Assembly (NCBI GenBank): GCA_019114205.1
Contig: DXFY01000053.1
Location: 1 to 46,588, forward strand
From: Candidatus Tidjanibacter gallistercoris
Lineage (GTDB): Bacteria > Bacteroidota > Bacteroidia > Bacteroidales > Rikenellaceae
DNA length: 46,588 nt
Direction: 5' to 3'
The notes under the pieces were generated by a model. That model was not told the origin of the DNA. It saw nothing but the letters and a program-made list of their open reading frames with translations, and did no database searches. Each line of letters opens with the position of its first letter. Within the stretch, counting starts at the first letter, position 1. Positions 44,013 to 46,588 of the stretch are shown here, piece by piece. A program made the position numbers and the translations under genes.

Positions 44013-44888
44013 ATGCGGAAGGGAATGAAGGGGAAAATATGCCTTGCATGGGTTGCGGCCGCTGTGTTGCTTGCAGCGCCGGCCCTTGCGTCGGAAGGGG
44101 CGGCAGCTTTCCGCGACCGGGCCGTACAGGGGCAGGAAGTGCTGACGCGAGTGCCGTCCGGGGATTCGGTGCGCCCGGTGTCGGCTGCCCGGTTTCTGCC
44201 TACCGCGCGGCGTATCGACAGGGGAATCAACGATATATGTTATGCCTACAGGGGAGAAATGGCCATCGGGTTCGCGGCCTCGTACGGGACGCTGACGAGC
44301 GAAGATACCGACATCATGCTGCTGCTCGACGGCATCGACTTGAGTGGCAGCATGTTTACGCTCAACCCTTCGTTCGGCTATTTCATAAGGGACAACATGT
44401 GCCTCGGCGTGAGTTTCGGCTATACGCGTATGCAGGGAACGCTGGGGAACGTGTCGCTCAACCTCGGTTCGGCCAACGATATCAGCATGTCGCTTTCGGG
44501 TGTCGGCTTCAAGAGCCGCATGACTACCATGGGCGCTTTCATGCGTTCGTATGCGGGAGTCGACCCGAAAGGACATTTCGGTCTGTTCGGCGAACTGGAA
44601 CTGACCTTCCGGATGGGCGGTTCGGTCTTCTCCTATGCCCCGGAAGGGGAGGCGAAGAGTACCGAGAACGGGAACATGCAGCTGCGCGTCGCCTTCAATT
44701 CGGGCGTGGCGGTTTACATATTCCCGAACGTGTGCTGTACGCTGTCGTTCGGGCTGGGCGGATTCCAGTTCAACAGAGTGGACCAGAAGGATGCTTCCGG
44801 CAATGTGACGGGAACGCGGCGCGCATCGAAGATGCGGCTGCGCCTCAATATCGCCGACATCCGGATAGGTCTGAATTTCCATCTTTGA
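44013..44888 (+). CDS. Small outer-membrane beta barrel, second of two
   Basis: A 291-residue protein with a signal peptide (about 1-26, ending APALAS). It has a charged N-terminal spacer with RFLPTARRIDRGIND (27-75), then barrel strands (EMAIGFAASYGTLTSED, MFTLNPSFGYFIRDNMCLGVSFGYTRM, LGLGGF-like turns) and a final strand ending NIADIRIGLNFHL. The organisation parallels the preceding barrel (both contain a xxPxxGYxxxDNxxxGxxFGYxR pattern: PLLGYAVADNAVVGGRFGYSR and PSFGYFIRDNMCLGVSFGYTR), so the two are diverged paralogues. The start ATG follows the previous stop directly; the next gene begins 1 bp after its stop. A direct partner role with the first barrel is plausible. Confidence 0.75.
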   Translation: MRKGMKGKICLAWVAAAVLLAAPALASEGAAAFRDRAVQGQEVLTRVPSGDSVRPVSAARFLPTARRIDRGINDICYAYRGEMAIGFAASYGTLTSEDTDIMLLLDGIDLSGSMFTLNPSFGYFIRDNMCLGVSFGYTRMQGTLGNVSLNLGSANDISMSLSGVGFKSRMTTMGAFMRSYAGVDPKGHFGLFGELELTFRMGGSVFSYAPEGEAKSTENGNMQLRVAFNSGVAVYIFPNVCCTLSFGLGGFQFNRVDQKDASGNVTGTRRASKMRLRLNIADIRIGLNFHL

Positions 44889-44889
44889 A

Positions 44890-46539
44890 ATGATACCGAT
44901 GATGCGCATATTCCGTCGTTTGTCGCTGGTGCTGCCGGTGCTGGCAGCCGTTTCCTGCATTCGCAACGATATTCCCTATCCCGTGGTGGAGCTGGAGATA
45001 CTCGGTGTCGCGGGGGAGGGTTTCACATGCTCCGGTGCCGATATCGATACCGGGGAGCGCATCGTCACGCTGCACCTCGACGAGGTCACCGACATCAGCC
45101 GCGTGCGTATCGATTCCGTTTCCGTGACCGAAGGGGCGAAGGCTTCCATCCCCCTGTCGGGCGTATTCGACCTGCGGGCCGACGTGTCGGTGGTGCTTTC
45201 GCTTTACCAGGATTACGAATGGACGCTGCGCGGGGAGCAGACAATAACCCGTGCCTTTGCGGTCGAGGGACAGATAGGGGCCGCGGAGTTCGACGAGGAG
45301 CTCCGTACCGCACGGGTGAACGTGCCGCTGGATGCCGACCTGAACGATGTCCGGGTGACGGAACTCAAACTCGGCCCCGAAGGCATTACGACCATGACGC
45401 CTTCGGCCGAGGAGCTGACCTCCTTCGAGACCTACCGCACGGTCGATATACGCTATCACGATTTCGAGGAGCGGTGGATGCTCTACGTGGTGCCCACGGA
45501 CATCGTGGTGGAGCTTACCGGTGCGGACGCGTGGACGCGGCTCATCTGGCTCCGCGCCCAGGGACGGCCGGGCACCGCGCTCGGCTTCCGGTACCGCGTG
45601 CAGGGTGCGGAGGAGTGGAACGAAGTGCCCGCCGAACGGGTAGAAGTGGAGGGCGGAACCTTCAGGGCATGTCTTTCGGGACTGGAACCCCGAACCGTTT
45701 ACGAGGTCGTGGCCTATTCGGATGAAGAGCTTTCGGCCGTGGCTGCGGTCACGACCGGCGAGGAAACGCCTTTAGAGAACGGCGGCTTCGAGGAGTGGTG
45801 CACGGAGGGCGGCATCGTCTATCCGGGCCTCTCGAAAGACGGCGCGTACTGGGGAACCGGCAACACGGGCGCCGCGATTGCCGGGACGACGCTTACGGAC
45901 AAGACCGACGACGTGCGCCCCGGTTCGGCCGGAACGTATGCCGCGAAGCTGGAATCGAAACTGGCCGGTATCGCAGGCGTGGGCCGTCTCGCCGCAGGCA
46001 ACCTGTTCGTGGGGCGTTATGTGGCCACACGCGGCACGAACGGCATCGTCGGGTTCGGCCGCCCCTTCACGATGCGTCCTACCGCACTGAAGGGCTGGGT
46101 GAAGTATCGGGGCGGGGAGATAACCGACGTCGGTACGACGCAGCCTCCCGGCGTGACGGTCTCCAAGGGCGACCCCGACAGCGGCATCATCTATGTGGCA
46201 CTCGGTACGTGGACGAAGGAGGAATACGGTGTCTGCGAGAAGGAGGAGGGCGACAAACTGGTGGGTACCGATGAAGTGCCCATCTGCGTGGACACGCGCG
46301 ACAGGAATACGTTCTTCGACCCCGACGCTCCGGCGGTCGTGGCTTACGGCGAGCTGGTGCTCGACGAGGCCGTTGCGGAGTGGCAGGAGTTCACGATAAA
46401 GCTCGACTACCGGGCGACGGATATCGTACCCACGCATCTCGTGCTCGTCTGTTCGGCATCGCGGTACGGCGACTATTATATCGGCAGTCGCAGCAGCATT
46501 CTGTGGGTGGACGATTTCGAATTGATATACGACGAATGA
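44890..46539 (+). CDS. PCMD-domain lipoprotein
   Basis: A 549-residue lipoprotein (signal ending LAAVSC, Cys23). The N-terminal part (about 30-200) holds two short Ig-like repeats, the second around residue 135 ([26 protein letters not shown]). Residues about 205-295 form an Fn3-like module (GFRYRVQGAEEWNEVPAE, LEPRTVYEVVAYSDEE). The rest is a PCMD domain with the same blocks as the paralogue at 41085: GFEEWCTEGG, YWGTGNTGA, RPGSAGTYAAKLESK, GRLAAGNLFVGRY, ending SILWVDDFELIYDE. It is last in the operon, 1 bp after the second barrel, with a perfect hairpin after it. Function unknown; probably a surface glycan-binding or structural protein. Confidence 0.82.
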   Translation: MIPMMRIFRRLSLVLPVLAAVSCIRNDIPYPVVELEILGVAGEGFTCSGADIDTGERIVTLHLDEVTDISRVRIDSVSVTEGAKASIPLSGVFDLRADVSVVLSLYQDYEWTLRGEQTITRAFAVEGQIGAAEFDEELRTARVNVPLDADLNDVRVTELKLGPEGITTMTPSAEELTSFETYRTVDIRYHDFEERWMLYVVPTDIVVELTGADAWTRLIWLRAQGRPGTALGFRYRVQGAEEWNEVPAERVEVEGGTFRACLSGLEPRTVYEVVAYSDEELSAVAAVTTGEETPLENGGFEEWCTEGGIVYPGLSKDGAYWGTGNTGAAIAGTTLTDKTDDVRPGSAGTYAAKLESKLAGIAGVGRLAAGNLFVGRYVATRGTNGIVGFGRPFTMRPTALKGWVKYRGGEITDVGTTQPPGVTVSKGDPDSGIIYVALGTWTKEEYGVCEKEEGDKLVGTDEVPICVDTRDRNTFFDPDAPAVVAYGELVLDEAVAEWQEFTIKLDYRATDIVPTHLVLVCSASRYGDYYIGSRSSILWVDDFELIYDE

Positions 46540-46563
46540 GCCGTCCTCCGGTGGATGCGGGCC

Positions 46564-46588
46564 GGGGCGGATGGTATCCATCCGCCCC
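46564..46588 (+). terminator. Hairpin terminator at window edge
   Basis: A perfect 11-bp stem (46564-46574 with 46578-46588) with the loop TAT, 25 bp after the PCMD stop. The window ends exactly at the stem, so a following T-run cannot be judged. The same TAT loop is used by the groESL hairpin. Confidence 0.8.

Noticed and set aside
41043-44966. Antisense open frame of more than 1300 codons opposite the PCMD and barrel genes
   Set aside because: The plus strand carries signal peptides, recognisable domains and operon spacing. The antisense frame has no domain or signal and arises from GC-rich codon bias that avoids antisense stops.

Overview
The window is GC-rich and reads as a chromosomal segment of a Bacteroidota bacterium, most likely order Bacteroidales and perhaps an Alistipes-like member of the Rikenellaceae (the genus is inference; no marker gene was aligned). 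Three things point there. Promoters carry the Bacteroidota -7 box TAnnTTTG, with a TTG or TTTG box about 20 bp upstream. Strong Shine-Dalgarno sequences are scarce. The gene content includes BACON, DUF4493, PCMD, porin O/P, FucP-type MFS and DUF3127 families and many lipoproteins. There is no phage, insertion sequence, integrase or CRISPR array. Family names here were recognised by eye from the translated sequence, without a database search.

Layout. 1-4250: a ureohydrolase, the Na+/H+ antiporter NhaA, and two unrelated peptidyl-prolyl isomerase lipoproteins ending in a strong terminator. 4250-5600: a non-coding 218-bp tandem repeat, a DUF3127 protein with an SSB-like tail, and a 57-residue protein. 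5700-9500: an MFS sugar permease divergent from a large membrane-bound nucleotide-sugar dehydratase (FlaA1/WbpM type). 10203: tRNA-Leu(UAG). 10400-12000: a membrane zinc peptidase and an SDR oxidoreductase on the minus strand. 12171-15734: a tightly packed plus-strand run of a LolC/E-type permease, MenG, two small envelope proteins and a lipoprotein that is one quarter cysteine. 15863-20756: a DEAD-box helicase, an AT-richer orphan lipoprotein, and groES-groEL. 21331-29008 (minus): a complete RND efflux operon (adaptor, pump, outer-membrane factor) followed by a BACON-repeat lipoprotein. 29441-30951: a DMT exporter and a nitroreductase, convergent. 31247-36450: a phosphate-selective-type porin, a five-repeat lamin-tail lipoprotein and a phytase-like esterase behind a Pho-box-like operator. 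36542-46588: a seven-gene surface-protein operon (fimbrillin/DUF4493/PCMD lipoproteins plus two small outer-membrane barrels) closed by a perfect hairpin at the window edge.

The best candidates for undescribed biology are the cysteine-repeat lipoprotein at 15222-15734, the DUF4493/PCMD/barrel operon at 36624-46539, and the porin/lamin-tail/phytase locus, whose promoter carries three TAAC half-sites exactly 11 bp apart. Most other genes are housekeeping or ordinary envelope functions. Many very long antisense open frames exist because of the GC-rich codon bias, and they were not accepted as genes.
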